Made by a program: the position numbers and the translations under genes
Notes under the pieces: model-generated
Told to the model about the DNA's origin: nothing
Databases searched by the model: none
The model's input: only the letters and a program-made list of their open reading frames with translations
Source: Rhodanobacter sp. MP7CTX1
Lineage (GTDB): Bacteria; Pseudomonadota; Gammaproteobacteria; Xanthomonadales; Rhodanobacteraceae
DNA length: 64,000 nucleotides
NCBI RefSeq assembly: GCF_014205795.1
Contig: NZ_JACHCN010000007.1
Coordinates: 62,001-126,000, forward strand
Direction: 5' to 3'
Shown: in pieces, positions 26,292 through 35,426 of the stretch
Layout: each line of letters begins with the position of its first letter
Position numbering within the stretch: the stretch's first letter is position 1

Positions 26292-27707
26292 GTGCCGACC
26301 GCTCGCGCGCTGCTCTTGGTAGGGGCTTGCCTGGTGAGCTGCAGCCATCTCGTGCTGGCTCAAGATGTAGCTGTGCCGACGGATCAAACCCGGCAGCGAC
26401 CGGCCATTGGCTTCTACCGCTGGCAAGAAGATTGGTCCGTTCTCGCCGATCCCCGGCTCCGGACCGAGCCCGGTGACGCACTCAAGTACATATCACTGTC
26501 GAAGACCAATCCCAAGAGCTACCTGTCATTTGGCGTGACCCTGCGCGAACGCTTTGTCAGCGTCGACCCTGCGCTGTTCGGTGTCGTGGGTGGTCATCGT
26601 CAGGACTATCTGCTGCATCGTCTGGAGTTTCACGCGGACGCACACCTCACGGACAACACCCGCATCTTTGTGCAGCTGGAAAATGCACTCGCCCCGGGCC
26701 TGGCCAAGCCTTCGCCGGTCGACGCGAACAAACTCGACCTGCGGCTTTTCTTTCTTGATACCCAGGCTGATGTCGATGGTGGATTGTTCAAGTTGAGGGT
26801 GGGGCGCCAGGAGATCGCGTTCGACCTCCAGCGTTTCGTCTCGGTACGCGATGGCCCAAATGTGCGCCAGGCCTACGATGCGGTCTGGGCCGACTACGAG
26901 CGTGGTGGGTGGCGTTTCACTGGTTTCGCCAGCCAGCCGGTGCAATACCGAAACCAGTCCGATTTCGATGACTACAGCAACAGTCATTTGACCTTCGGCG
27001 GCATCCGCGCCCAGCGGCGTATCACGGCTACCAGCGAACTCAGTATCAGCCTGTCTGACTTCCGGCAGGACAATGCGCATTTCCTGGCAGGATCCGGTAA
27101 CGAGGAGCGCCAAAACGTCGACGTGCACTACAACGGCAGCGCAAATGGTTTTGATTGGGATATCGAAGGCATGAAGCAGGGTGGGAGCATCGGGGCGAAG
27201 GATGTAGATGCATGGGCATTTGGCTCGCTGACCGGCTTTACTTTCGGTGATGTGAGTTGGAGCCCGCGCCTCGGCATTCAGCTTGACGCGGCATCGGGTG
27301 ACCGCAATCTTTCCGACGGGCAAGTGGGGACCTTCAATCCCCTGTTCCCGAACGGCTACTACGAGACCTTATCCGGTTACACCGGCTACACCAATTTCAT
27401 CCATCTGAAGCCTTCGTTGACGCTGACACCCATGCAAGACGTGAAGTTAGAGGGGGCAGTTGGCGCACTTTGGCGGCAGACCACGCACGATGCGATCTAT
27501 GCGCAGCCGGACATCCCGGTTCCAGGCACGGCGGGAGAGCCAGGGCGTCGCAGCAGCACCTACGGACAGCTGCAGCTGAACTGGAAAGCGACCCGTAGTC
27601 TCGCATTCGGCATGGAGTTTGATCGTTACTTCGTGGCGCCGGCTCTGCATCGCGCAGGCGGTCATGACTCGGACTATTTTGGCGCCGAGGTGCGCTGGGG
27701 CTGGTGA
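26292..27707 (+). CDS. Outer-membrane porin, alginate-export-like family
   Basis: About 471 residues, with a signal peptide (ARALLLVGACLVSCSHLVLA before QD) and then alternating beta-strand segments typical of the alginate_export/AlgE-like barrel family, ending in aromatic VRWGW as expected for outer-membrane insertion. Motifs such as GRQEIAFDLQRFVSVRDGPN match the family. I place the start at GTG 26292 (GGAG 5 bp upstream, signal peptide follows); the frame is open to 26199. It may import or export a small organic solute with the upstream cluster. Confidence 0.8.
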   Translation: MPTARALLLVGACLVSCSHLVLAQDVAVPTDQTRQRPAIGFYRWQEDWSVLADPRLRTEPGDALKYISLSKTNPKSYLSFGVTLRERFVSVDPALFGVVGGHRQDYLLHRLEFHADAHLTDNTRIFVQLENALAPGLAKPSPVDANKLDLRLFFLDTQADVDGGLFKLRVGRQEIAFDLQRFVSVRDGPNVRQAYDAVWADYERGGWRFTGFASQPVQYRNQSDFDDYSNSHLTFGGIRAQRRITATSELSISLSDFRQDNAHFLAGSGNEERQNVDVHYNGSANGFDWDIEGMKQGGSIGAKDVDAWAFGSLTGFTFGDVSWSPRLGIQLDAASGDRNLSDGQVGTFNPLFPNGYYETLSGYTGYTNFIHLKPSLTLTPMQDVKLEGAVGALWRQTTHDAIYAQPDIPVPGTAGEPGRRSSTYGQLQLNWKATRSLAFGMEFDRYFVAPALHRAGGHDSDYFGAEVRWGW

Positions 27708-28010
27708 CGGTCGGGAACATCAGGAAGTCGCGCATGCAGGAGGAGAAGCAATCCATGGTCCGCCGCTTTTGTGATTGCTGGCAGGGTCCCTTCGCCGAAG
27801 GTCGCTCGGTAGCCTCCTTCCTCTATTGTGAGCTGCCGAAGCGAAGTGAATAATTGGTGACGCTTTGAACATGTCAATGCTGATACTTGATTGTTTGCAT
27901 ATAAAGCTGGCCGTAAGCATCAAGGCCGCGCTGACGGCAAGAGCGCCACGGCGTAGAGAGGGCGGCCATCAAACTATTTCTGGTCTCTAGCTTTAGCGTA
28001 TTGAGGTCTC
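27708..28010. other. Intergenic stretch before mscS-type gene
   Basis: No gene was found. The last ~130 bp are more AT-rich than the surroundings and contain TATAAA-like sequence near 27899-27905, a likely promoter for the channel gene, but no convincing -35 partner. Confidence 0.5.
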
Positions 28011-29483
28011 ATGAATTTCATGGATAGTGGATTGCTGTTCGGCTTTAGCGTTGTGATCCTTGATTTTTTGGCATGGCGCTTCTTTCGGCTAAAAAATGAG
28101 GTGGCGCGACTAGCCATCCGCACCTTGCTCTTCATGGCGCTGAGCTACGTTTTATGGAGATATGGCTTAAGCCCGCTGCACGTGGCTCCCTGGACAGACA
28201 ACCCCGTCCGGCATTTATTTGCTCAAGGATTGGAGTTGCTGTGGTGGTTGCAAGCTGCACAGATCGGATCGGTCGTGTTGGCGCGGGTGGTCCTTTCACC
28301 TGAACTGCATCGTGAACATCTGTTCCAGGACATCTTGCGTGCCATTGTCTTTATGGTCGCCGCCCTCGCTGCCGTTGCTTATGTCCTGGAGTTGCCGATC
28401 GGTGGGCTGCTGGCGACGTCCGGAGCGATGGCCATCATTTTGGGTCTGGCGCTGCAAAGCACCTTGAGTGACGTTTTTTCCGGCGTCGTTCTCAACGCGA
28501 CGCAACCTTTTCATCTTGGTGACACGGTCACGATCGGCGATATTCAGGGCGAGGTTATCGAGCGGAACTGGCGGGCGACGACGCTGTTAAATGGTCAGGG
28601 AAATTTTGTCATAGTCCCTAATAGCGCTGCGTCAAAGGCAAATATCGTCAATGAGAGCCGACCCCCGCAGATGCACGGTATGACTATAACCATTCGTATA
28701 TCCCCACGAGTGCGGCCCGCCAGAGTTATCGCCGCGCTCAGGGATGCTATCGAAAGCACCGTCGGTGTGCTTGAGACACCCAAGGCCGTTGTGAGTACGC
28801 ATTTAATGCATCCAAAATTTGTCGAGTACGAAATACTTGCGTACGTTGCATCCGCTGGAAGCCGATCTGCTACCAAGAACGAAATCATGGATCAGGCCTA
28901 TCGGCACCTCAACGCTCACGGTGTCGAGCTTGGGCAACCGCCCGCCAATGACCCTGCACCAAACCGTGCAGAGAAGCTATTGCGTGGCATCGAAATGTTT
29001 CGTGCGCTCAACGATGCGCAATTTACAGCGCTTGCGAAGGAGCTCAAGCACGAAGAGTTTTCGGCAGGCGAGATAATTTACCAGGTTGCACCGGACTGCC
29101 CTGACAAGCATCGCGCACTGTGCATCGTGGCGACAGGGGTCGCCGCATTGCTAACCCCGTATGACGGACGTGATGTTGAGCTTCGGCGGCTCTCACCGGG
29201 TGATGCAGTGGGGCGCGCGGGAATTCTCACCGGCGTAAGCAAAGGCATAAAACTGCGGGCGATCAGCAAGGTTGCGATCGCCAGACTCGGCAAGGACGCC
29301 ATTACGCCGATTCTCCAACAGCATCCTGAGGTAGCCAGGGCGATGCTGGAGTCCCTGATCGCACTTCAGGCCCAGGAAGCAGAAATTCTGAACGAACTGC
29401 CATCACCCGTTGTTGAGGCGGGCGGCATCTTCGGCCGTTTGCTAGCGGGAATGAGGCGGTTGCATGGCATGACAAATCGGTAA
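28011..29483 (+). CDS. MscS-type mechanosensitive channel with C-terminal cyclic-nucleotide-binding domain
   Basis: The 490-residue protein has four to five membrane helices. The pore helix and start of the beta domain are marked by LGLALQSTLSDVFSGVVL and NATQPFHLGDTV, the MscS hallmark. After the MscS domain (to about 315) a cNMP-binding/Crp-like beta-roll (about 325-440) follows, with FSAGEIIYQ and LSPGDAVGRAGILTG. The channel would respond to membrane tension and perhaps be tuned by a nucleotide. GAGG lies 5 bp before the ATG. Confidence 0.88.
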   Translation: MNFMDSGLLFGFSVVILDFLAWRFFRLKNEVARLAIRTLLFMALSYVLWRYGLSPLHVAPWTDNPVRHLFAQGLELLWWLQAAQIGSVVLARVVLSPELHREHLFQDILRAIVFMVAALAAVAYVLELPIGGLLATSGAMAIILGLALQSTLSDVFSGVVLNATQPFHLGDTVTIGDIQGEVIERNWRATTLLNGQGNFVIVPNSAASKANIVNESRPPQMHGMTITIRISPRVRPARVIAALRDAIESTVGVLETPKAVVSTHLMHPKFVEYEILAYVASAGSRSATKNEIMDQAYRHLNAHGVELGQPPANDPAPNRAEKLLRGIEMFRALNDAQFTALAKELKHEEFSAGEIIYQVAPDCPDKHRALCIVATGVAALLTPYDGRDVELRRLSPGDAVGRAGILTGVSKGIKLRAISKVAIARLGKDAITPILQQHPEVARAMLESLIALQAQEAEILNELPSPVVEAGGIFGRLLAGMRRLHGMTNR

Positions 29484-29899
29484 CGTGCTCGGCCATGGGG
29501 CGAATTCGACATCGACCGTCATGAGGGAATTCACTAAAGTTTTCGCGTGCCGCACGGGTGCGGCGCGATGGGCCAAACTCATCCGCGTCTTGGCACGCAC
29601 CCCAGGAACAACTCGAGGCTCATGCGTGCGCCCGCGGCCAGAGGATGCGCAACGTTCCATGGCGACGGTGATCCACGATGCGCTGCGCACTGCGATCATG
29701 GCTCGTTACCGCCCAAACTGCTGGCAATGGTGCGCGCCAATCGAACCGTTCGACAAAGACGATCATGGGAAGACTAAATCCATGACGATTGAGGCCTGCG
29801 GTTGACGCCGTTATTACAGGCCGCGTGCAAAGCTAGCGGTTTATACTTGATGGGCACGATACGCTCAGCCCTGTTTCGAGTTTTCCCTGGAGATAGCTC
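29484..29899. other. Intergenic stretch between channel and acetolactate-synthase-like genes
   Basis: A 106-codon plus frame (29485-29805) is open but has no recognisable domain and overlaps a minus frame equally well, so it is not called. No terminator or strong promoter was seen. Confidence 0.5.
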
Positions 29900-31543
29900 A
29901 TGAAAGGTTCTGACCTCTTCGTCGCAGCCCTTGAGAACGAGGGCGTCGATCGGATTTTTGGGATTCCGGGGGAGGAAAATCTCGACATCGTCGAGTCCAT
30001 TCGGCGGTCATCGATTCAGCTCATTTTGACGCGGCATGAGCAAGCCGCGGCATTTATGGCGGCGACGTACGGAAGGCTTACCGGCAAGCCTGGTGTGTGC
30101 ATCACCACGCTTGGGCCGGGAGCGTTGAACCTCACGACAGGTGCCGCCTATGCACTGCTAGGCGCCATGCCGATGATCATGATCACGGGCCAGAAGGCCA
30201 TTCGGTCGTCCCGGCAGGCACGCTTCCAGATCGTGGATATCATTTCGACGATGAAGCCGCTGACCAAGCTTTCACGTCAGATCATCTCTGCAACGATGAT
30301 ACCGGCGATGGTCCGTGAAGCTTTCCGCGTGGCGGAAGAGGAGCGGCCGGGGCCGGTACTTCTGGAACTTCCCGAAGATGTCGCGGCTGAAGATGGCGGT
30401 GAAGTGCCCTTGGTTCCTTCGCACCCGATTGAATTTCCTCAGGCGAGTGCGGACGCTCTTGATCGCGCTGCACAGATGATCATGCAGGCCAAGTCTCCGC
30501 TGCTGATGCTTGGCGCAGCGGCATCGCGGCCACGCTCGACTTCGGATCTCGCCCAGTTCGTGCTGCGTACGCAAATTCCGTACTTCACCACACAGATGGG
30601 TAAAGGCACGGTGCCGGGAGGCAGTGAGCTTTACATGGGCACCGCGGCACTGTCCGAACGTGACTATGTGCATGAAGCCATCGAACGCGCCGATCTCATC
30701 GTCACCATCGGTCACGATACCGTCGAGAAGCCGCCTTTCATCATGGGCGTCAAGGGACCGAAGGTCGTCCACGTGGGCTATCAGCCGGCCAATGTCGAGC
30801 TGGTTTATTTTCCCCAGGCGGAAGTTATCGGCGACCTTGGACCATCGCTGAGACAGCTTGCAGATCGTGTTGAAGGCAAGATCCCGAATGCACAGGCCCT
30901 CTTGCCATTGCGAGAAGGCATCCTGGAGCGGATCGCCGCACGTGCCACCGAAGATCGCTTTACGCCCCAACGATTGGTGCATGACGTGCGCGAGGTCATG
31001 CCAGCAGACGGCATCCTGTCCCTCGACAACGGGATGTACAAGATCTGGTTCGCGCGGAACTATCGAACACGAGTGGCGAATACGCTTTTGCTTGATAACG
31101 CGCTGGCGACGATGGGAGCGGGATTGCCGGCAGCCATCATGGCCTCGATGCTGTATCCCGAACGACGCGTCATGGCCGTTTGCGGTGACGGCGGCTTCAT
31201 GATGAACAGCCAGGAGTTGGAAACGGCCGTCAGGCTCAAGCTCAACCTCGTCGTGCTGATACTCGAGGATCACGCATTCGGCATGATTCGCTGGAAGCAG
31301 GCCGTCGATCAGTTTCCCGACTTTGGCATGACCTTCGGCAACCCTGATTTCGTCACCTATGCCAAGGCCTATGGGGCTACGGGAACGAGGGTCAATGCCG
31401 TTGCTGACCTGCGCCCGATCCTCGAGAAGGCGTTTACTGATGGGGGCGTGCAGCTTGTCGTCGTGCCCATCGATTACTCGGAAAATAAGCGGGTACTCGT
31501 TGACGAGTTGAGTCAACGTTTACCGGTAGAGAAAGGAGCATGA
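29900..31543 (+). CDS. Acetolactate synthase large-subunit-like ThDP enzyme
   Basis: The 547-residue protein has the three domains of ThDP-dependent decarboxylases: the catalytic Glu47 in LTRHEQAAAFMA, GPGALNLTTGAAYALLGAMP, and the ThDP/Mg motif CGDGGFMMN. It matches the catabolic AlsS/IlvB-like group that condenses pyruvate. It has no small subunit in this window. GGAG precedes the ATG. An aldehyde dehydrogenase follows with only a 2-bp gap, so the pair probably works on linked carbonyl substrates. The true donor aldehyde or keto acid is not certain. Confidence 0.87.
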   Translation: MKGSDLFVAALENEGVDRIFGIPGEENLDIVESIRRSSIQLILTRHEQAAAFMAATYGRLTGKPGVCITTLGPGALNLTTGAAYALLGAMPMIMITGQKAIRSSRQARFQIVDIISTMKPLTKLSRQIISATMIPAMVREAFRVAEEERPGPVLLELPEDVAAEDGGEVPLVPSHPIEFPQASADALDRAAQMIMQAKSPLLMLGAAASRPRSTSDLAQFVLRTQIPYFTTQMGKGTVPGGSELYMGTAALSERDYVHEAIERADLIVTIGHDTVEKPPFIMGVKGPKVVHVGYQPANVELVYFPQAEVIGDLGPSLRQLADRVEGKIPNAQALLPLREGILERIAARATEDRFTPQRLVHDVREVMPADGILSLDNGMYKIWFARNYRTRVANTLLLDNALATMGAGLPAAIMASMLYPERRVMAVCGDGGFMMNSQELETAVRLKLNLVVLILEDHAFGMIRWKQAVDQFPDFGMTFGNPDFVTYAKAYGATGTRVNAVADLRPILEKAFTDGGVQLVVVPIDYSENKRVLVDELSQRLPVEKGA

Positions 31544-31545
31544 CG

Positions 31546-32937
31546 ATGGCACAGACACTTCAGGTGGTGCAGGCGTTTGACCGGGCTGTCATCACCGAGG
31601 TTCCGGCAGACGATGCCCGGGCGCTCGAAGCCAAGCTCGCTGCGGCGAATCGGATGCTGCGAGATCGCGATGCCTGGCTCAAACCCCATCAGCGCAGCGC
31701 CATTCTTTTGCGTGCCGTCGACCTGCTCGAGGCGCGGCAAACACATTTCGCCCAACTCATCGCAAGGGAAGGGGGAAAGCCGTATGCCGATGCTGCCGTC
31801 GAGGTCACCCGGGCGATCGACGGATTGCGTAATGCGGCTGATGAACTGCGGAGCTTTGCAGGCCGGGAAATTCCCATGGGCCTCACCGCAGCGAGCGATG
31901 GGCGATGGGCGTTCACGACCAAAGAACCGATCGGGATTGTCGCTGCCATATCGGCCTTCAATCACCCATTGAATCTGATCGTCCATCAAGTGGCGCCAGC
32001 GATCGCCGTGGGTTGCCCGGTGATCGTGAAGCCGGCCACGGCAACGCCGTTGTCCTGCATCGATTTTGTCGCGCTTCTTCGGGAGGCCGGTCTCGATGAA
32101 CCGTGGTGCCAGACCTTCGTCACGGACGACAACTCGTTGGCGGAACGTCTCGCAACGGATCCGCGCGTGGCCTTCCTGAGTTTTATCGGATCGGCAAAAG
32201 TCGGCTGGTATCTGCGTAGCAAGCTCCCGCCGGGGACACGCTGCGCCCTGGAGCATGGTGGTGCCGCTCCCGTCATTGTCGATCGAAGCGCTCCGCTGGA
32301 TCGGATCATCGAGCCGATCGTCAAGGGTGGCTACTATCACGCGGGTCAGGTGTGCGTCTCTACGCAGCGAATCTTCGTTCATGCGGATGTCGTGGAGGAC
32401 TTTGTCGAACGACTGGGCGCACGCGTGCGATCACTTCGTGTGGGCGACCCACTTTTGCAAGAGACTGAAGTGGGTCCGCTGATCACTCCGCATGAAGCGA
32501 CCCGGGTGACATCATGGATTGACGAAGCGGTTTCGGCCGGCACCGTGATCATCGGAGGTGGCCGTCTATCCGAGACCACGCTCATACCAGCCGTTCTGGT
32601 CGAGCCAGCCGCCGATGCGAAGGTTTCCCTGCTCGAAGTATTCGGGCCGGTGACGTGCGTCTACGGGTATCGGGATCTCGACAAGGCCATCGACATCGCC
32701 AACTCACTGCCATTTGCCTTCCAGGCCAGCGTGTTTTCGGCAGACATTGCGCCCGCCATGCGAGCCGCCCGACGGCTCGATGCTTCCACTGTGCTGGTCA
32801 ACGATCACACGGCGTTTCGCACTGACTGGATGCCATTCGCGGGACGGCGCCAGTCCGGGTACGGTGTGGGTGGCATCCCGTATTCGATGGAAGAGATGTC
32901 ACAGGACAAGATGGTGGTTCTGCGCTACGACGGATAG
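31546..32937 (+). CDS. NAD(P)-dependent aldehyde dehydrogenase
   Basis: The 463-residue protein has the ALDH catalytic set: Asn139 in SAFNHPLN, Lys162 in VIVKPATATP, Glu236 in ALEHGGAAP and the nucleophile Cys270 in GQVCVSTQRIF. The ELGG motif of most ALDHs is here EHGG. It oxidises an aldehyde to an acid. The start at 31546 has AAAGGAG 7 bp upstream; an ATG at 31540 overlaps the previous stop but sits too close to that site. Operon partner is the ThDP enzyme upstream. Confidence 0.88.
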   Translation: MAQTLQVVQAFDRAVITEVPADDARALEAKLAAANRMLRDRDAWLKPHQRSAILLRAVDLLEARQTHFAQLIAREGGKPYADAAVEVTRAIDGLRNAADELRSFAGREIPMGLTAASDGRWAFTTKEPIGIVAAISAFNHPLNLIVHQVAPAIAVGCPVIVKPATATPLSCIDFVALLREAGLDEPWCQTFVTDDNSLAERLATDPRVAFLSFIGSAKVGWYLRSKLPPGTRCALEHGGAAPVIVDRSAPLDRIIEPIVKGGYYHAGQVCVSTQRIFVHADVVEDFVERLGARVRSLRVGDPLLQETEVGPLITPHEATRVTSWIDEAVSAGTVIIGGGRLSETTLIPAVLVEPAADAKVSLLEVFGPVTCVYGYRDLDKAIDIANSLPFAFQASVFSADIAPAMRAARRLDASTVLVNDHTAFRTDWMPFAGRRQSGYGVGGIPYSMEEMSQDKMVVLRYDG

Positions 32938-32972
32938 CCGTGGGATCTCCAATGGAGTGCTGGACCGTGGCG

Positions 32973-32994
32973 GCGAGGCGAACATTCGCCTCGC
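32973..32994. terminator. Hairpin between convergent genes (possible bidirectional terminator)
   Basis: GCGAGGCGA and TCGCCTCGC form a perfect 9-bp stem with an ACAT loop, between the ends of the aldehyde dehydrogenase (plus) and aldo/keto reductase (minus) genes. There is no T-run on either side, so terminator function is inferred from position only. Confidence 0.5.
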
Positions 32995-32999
32995 TCAGC

Positions 33000-33941
33000 T
33001 CACCCAACCCGGGGAACAAATCCGGCGACGCCGGTCTCAACCACGGCGTTGAACCGGATGTTCGTCGTGATGCCATCTCTGATCTCACGCATGGCATCTT
33101 CCGGCAGTGATGAAATCTCGAAATTCGTCCGGATGTGCTCGGGGTTGGTTGATGTGGTCAGCACCGCGGTACCGCGCTGCACAGCCCAGGCAAGTGCGAC
33201 CTGGGCCGGGGTCTTGTGGACACGCTCAGCGATCGCCTTGATCACCGGGTCGTTGGTGACTTTCGGTTCCATCCCATGACCTAGCGGCGCGAACGCAAGC
33301 AACACGATCCCATTCTGCTGACAGAAGTCGAGCAACTCCCATTCGGGAAGGTAGGGGTGGCATTCGACCTGCACCATAGCGGGCATGATCCGCGCAGCCG
33401 CGACAATTTCCTTCACCTTCTCCAAGGTGATGTCGGATAGACCGATGGACCTGCATTTGCCCTCGTCGACGAGTCGCTCCATCGCCTGCCACGTTTCTAC
33501 CAGGGTTACTCCGGAGTCATAGATCGGCTTACCCTGTTCGTCTCTCGGGTTGTGGTCGTCGCCCGGCTGGAAGGCAAAGGGCGTATGGATCAGATAGGAA
33601 TCAAGATAGTCCAGCTGCAGACGACGCAAGCTCGCCTCGAGAGCAGGTTTAACCCGCTCCGAACGGTGATTGCTGTTCCATAGCTTGCTGGTGACGAAGA
33701 GATCCTCGCGCCGAACCGTCCCGGACTCAAACACCTCCCGCATCGCATGTCCGGCCACGTCTTCGGTACGGTAGAGCTCCGCACAGTCGAGCAGCCGGAA
33801 GCCCACTTCCAGCGCGACTTTAATGGCTTGCCTGGCGGCGACATGATCAGCGATCAAGGTACCAAACCCAAGCGCCGGGATGGCACCGGTTCCGTGGGCC
33901 AGAGGAAGGGTTGCGCTTTGAAAAGAATGGGATGGGTGCAT
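33000..33941 (-). CDS. Aldo/keto reductase (copy 1)
   Basis: The 313-residue NADPH-dependent reductase has the AKR tetrad Asp52, Tyr57 (LDCAELYR), Lys86 (TSKLWN) and His119 (YLIHTPF). It reduces aldehydes or ketones in the cytoplasm. I use ATG 33941, which has AAGGAG 7 bp upstream; ATG 33947 is too close to that site. It is about 75 % identical by eye to the reductase at 40347-41288, of equal length, and faces the opposite way. Confidence 0.92.
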   Translation of the reverse strand: MHPSHSFQSATLPLAHGTGAIPALGFGTLIADHVAARQAIKVALEVGFRLLDCAELYRTEDVAGHAMREVFESGTVRREDLFVTSKLWNSNHRSERVKPALEASLRRLQLDYLDSYLIHTPFAFQPGDDHNPRDEQGKPIYDSGVTLVETWQAMERLVDEGKCRSIGLSDITLEKVKEIVAAARIMPAMVQVECHPYLPEWELLDFCQQNGIVLLAFAPLGHGMEPKVTNDPVIKAIAERVHKTPAQVALAWAVQRGTAVLTTSTNPEHIRTNFEISSLPEDAMREIRDGITTNIRFNAVVETGVAGFVPRVG

Positions 33942-34068
33942 GCTCATGCTCCTTCTAGAGGAGAGCAGTCAATCGGAAGGTCATCCTTCGTTCCCGCAGG
34001 TCATTCTACGCCCGAAGGCAGCGATGAAATTACCCCCGGCGGCGCCGCATCGAGATACGGCCTGGGAG

Positions 34069-34698
34069 TCAGCCTCGTTGCGACGCCGTACCTGATACAT
34101 AACGGCTGCCAGGCACGCTCCAGCGCCATGGGAGATCCTTGCCTTGGCTAATGCCGATACGAGTGCTGCCCACTAGATCCCTGGGCGGGGCCATGCCATC
34201 GTCGACGATCGCGAAGCCATCCCGGGGGGCTACAAGATCAATCCCGTTTTGCGCCCGGTCGATGCCCATTGCCTGAGTCAGGCGAGCGGGTCCACGGCAT
34301 AGATCGCGATCATTCGCTATCCGTGGGCGGGCTGCGCGCATTTGCACGATCCCGTGCAGCGGTTCCAACGCGCGGATGAGTACACCGCATCCATCTCCCG
34401 GCGGGCCGGACACGCAGTTACAGCACCAGTGCATGCCGTAAGTGAAGTAGACATACATGTGCCCTGGCGGCCCAAACATGATGGCATTCCGCGCAGTTTT
34501 CCCTCTGTACGTATGCGACGCCGGGTCGATCGCGCCGACATAGGCCTCCACCTCCACAATACGGCCCGCGCGACCATCCGCTGATGCAAGGACCTTGTTG
34601 AGCAGTCGTGGTGCGACCGTGGTGGCAGCACGATTGTAGAAGGCGCGCGACAGGAGCTTGCCCGGCCAGAGGATCGACGAAGGTTTTTTTTCTACCAC
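34069..34698 (-). CDS. 3-methyladenine DNA glycosylase (MPG/AAG family)
   Basis: The 209-residue protein has the Aag/MPG fold signatures: RIVEVEAYVG, with the catalytic Glu, SHTYRGKTARNAIMFG and GHMYVYFTYGMHWC, and a late RGPARLTQA. It excises alkylated purines from DNA. GTG at 34698 is chosen because GGGAGAG lies about 6 bp upstream; a GTG at 34740 is also open. Next to it is mug, so two base-excision glycosylases lie side by side on the same strand. Confidence 0.9.
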   Translation of the reverse strand: MVEKKPSSILWPGKLLSRAFYNRAATTVAPRLLNKVLASADGRAGRIVEVEAYVGAIDPASHTYRGKTARNAIMFGPPGHMYVYFTYGMHWCCNCVSGPPGDGCGVLIRALEPLHGIVQMRAARPRIANDRDLCRGPARLTQAMGIDRAQNGIDLVAPRDGFAIVDDGMAPPRDLVGSTRIGISQGKDLPWRWSVPGSRYVSGTASQRG

Positions 34699-34790
34699 TC
34701 GAGCTCTCCCATAAGTGTCGTCAGCACATGCATGCCGCACCTTGCTGGAAACGCCGGCTGACCCGAGCGCCGTCTCGGTTGTTCGAGACT

Positions 34791-35339
34791 TTACCGGGGT
34801 GAAGGCTTTGCGGAGTCATCGCCATTGGCGTCGGCCACCGTGTCCAGATAAAGCTGGCGGTACGCTTCGACCAGACGGTCGAGAGCGAACGCGCGGTTTC
34901 TTCCGCTGGGGTTGGGCACCACCCAAACGGTAGCGCCTTCCATACCGTTCGGTTGTAATCCCCAGGCAATGTCGCGTCGCCCTGAAAGAGCTGAGTACGC
35001 CGCCTTACCGAGAAAGGCGACAACACGTGGCGCGTACCGGGCGATCTTCTGCTCGAACTGCACGGCAGCGGAGCTGAATTCCTCCGGCGACAGTTGATCC
35101 GCCCGTGCCGTCGGCCGTCTTACTACGGTCGTCAGACCACATCCGTACTTGAGGATCGTACGGTCTTCCTCAGGTCGAATTTCCTCAGGCGTGAAGCCGG
35201 CGAGATGCATGACGCGCCAGAACCGATTGCTTCTTCCAGCAAAATGATGTCCCGTCGCGGCCGCTGTCAATCCGGGGTTGATCCCGCAGAACATCACCTT
35301 GAGGCGTTCGGCGATGATGTCGGGCAGTTCGTCGATCAC
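34791..35339 (-). CDS. mug: G/U (T) mismatch-specific DNA glycosylase Mug
   Basis: The 182-residue protein has the Mug/TDG motifs FCGINPGLTAAATGHHFAG near residue 17 and WVVPNPSGRN near residue 138. It removes uracil or ethenocytosine opposite guanine. GTG start at 35339 has GAGAGG about 6 bp upstream. It lies upstream of the methyladenine glycosylase on the same strand with a 92-bp gap. Confidence 0.92.
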   Translation of the reverse strand: MIDELPDIIAERLKVMFCGINPGLTAAATGHHFAGRSNRFWRVMHLAGFTPEEIRPEEDRTILKYGCGLTTVVRRPTARADQLSPEEFSSAAVQFEQKIARYAPRVVAFLGKAAYSALSGRRDIAWGLQPNGMEGATVWVVPNPSGRNRAFALDRLVEAYRQLYLDTVADANGDDSAKPSPR

Positions 35340-35426
35340 AACATGCCTCTCAAGCCTGCAATATGACTGTGCTCGATTCTAAGGCGGACCCTTGCCAAAT
35401 TCGCGAATGCCGATCGCACTGACCGA

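Noticed and set aside
30272..31516. 414-codon minus-strand frame opposite the acetolactate-synthase-like gene
   Set aside because: Shadow of a conserved ThDP enzyme; repetitive Arg/His-rich composition typical of antisense GC-rich DNA.
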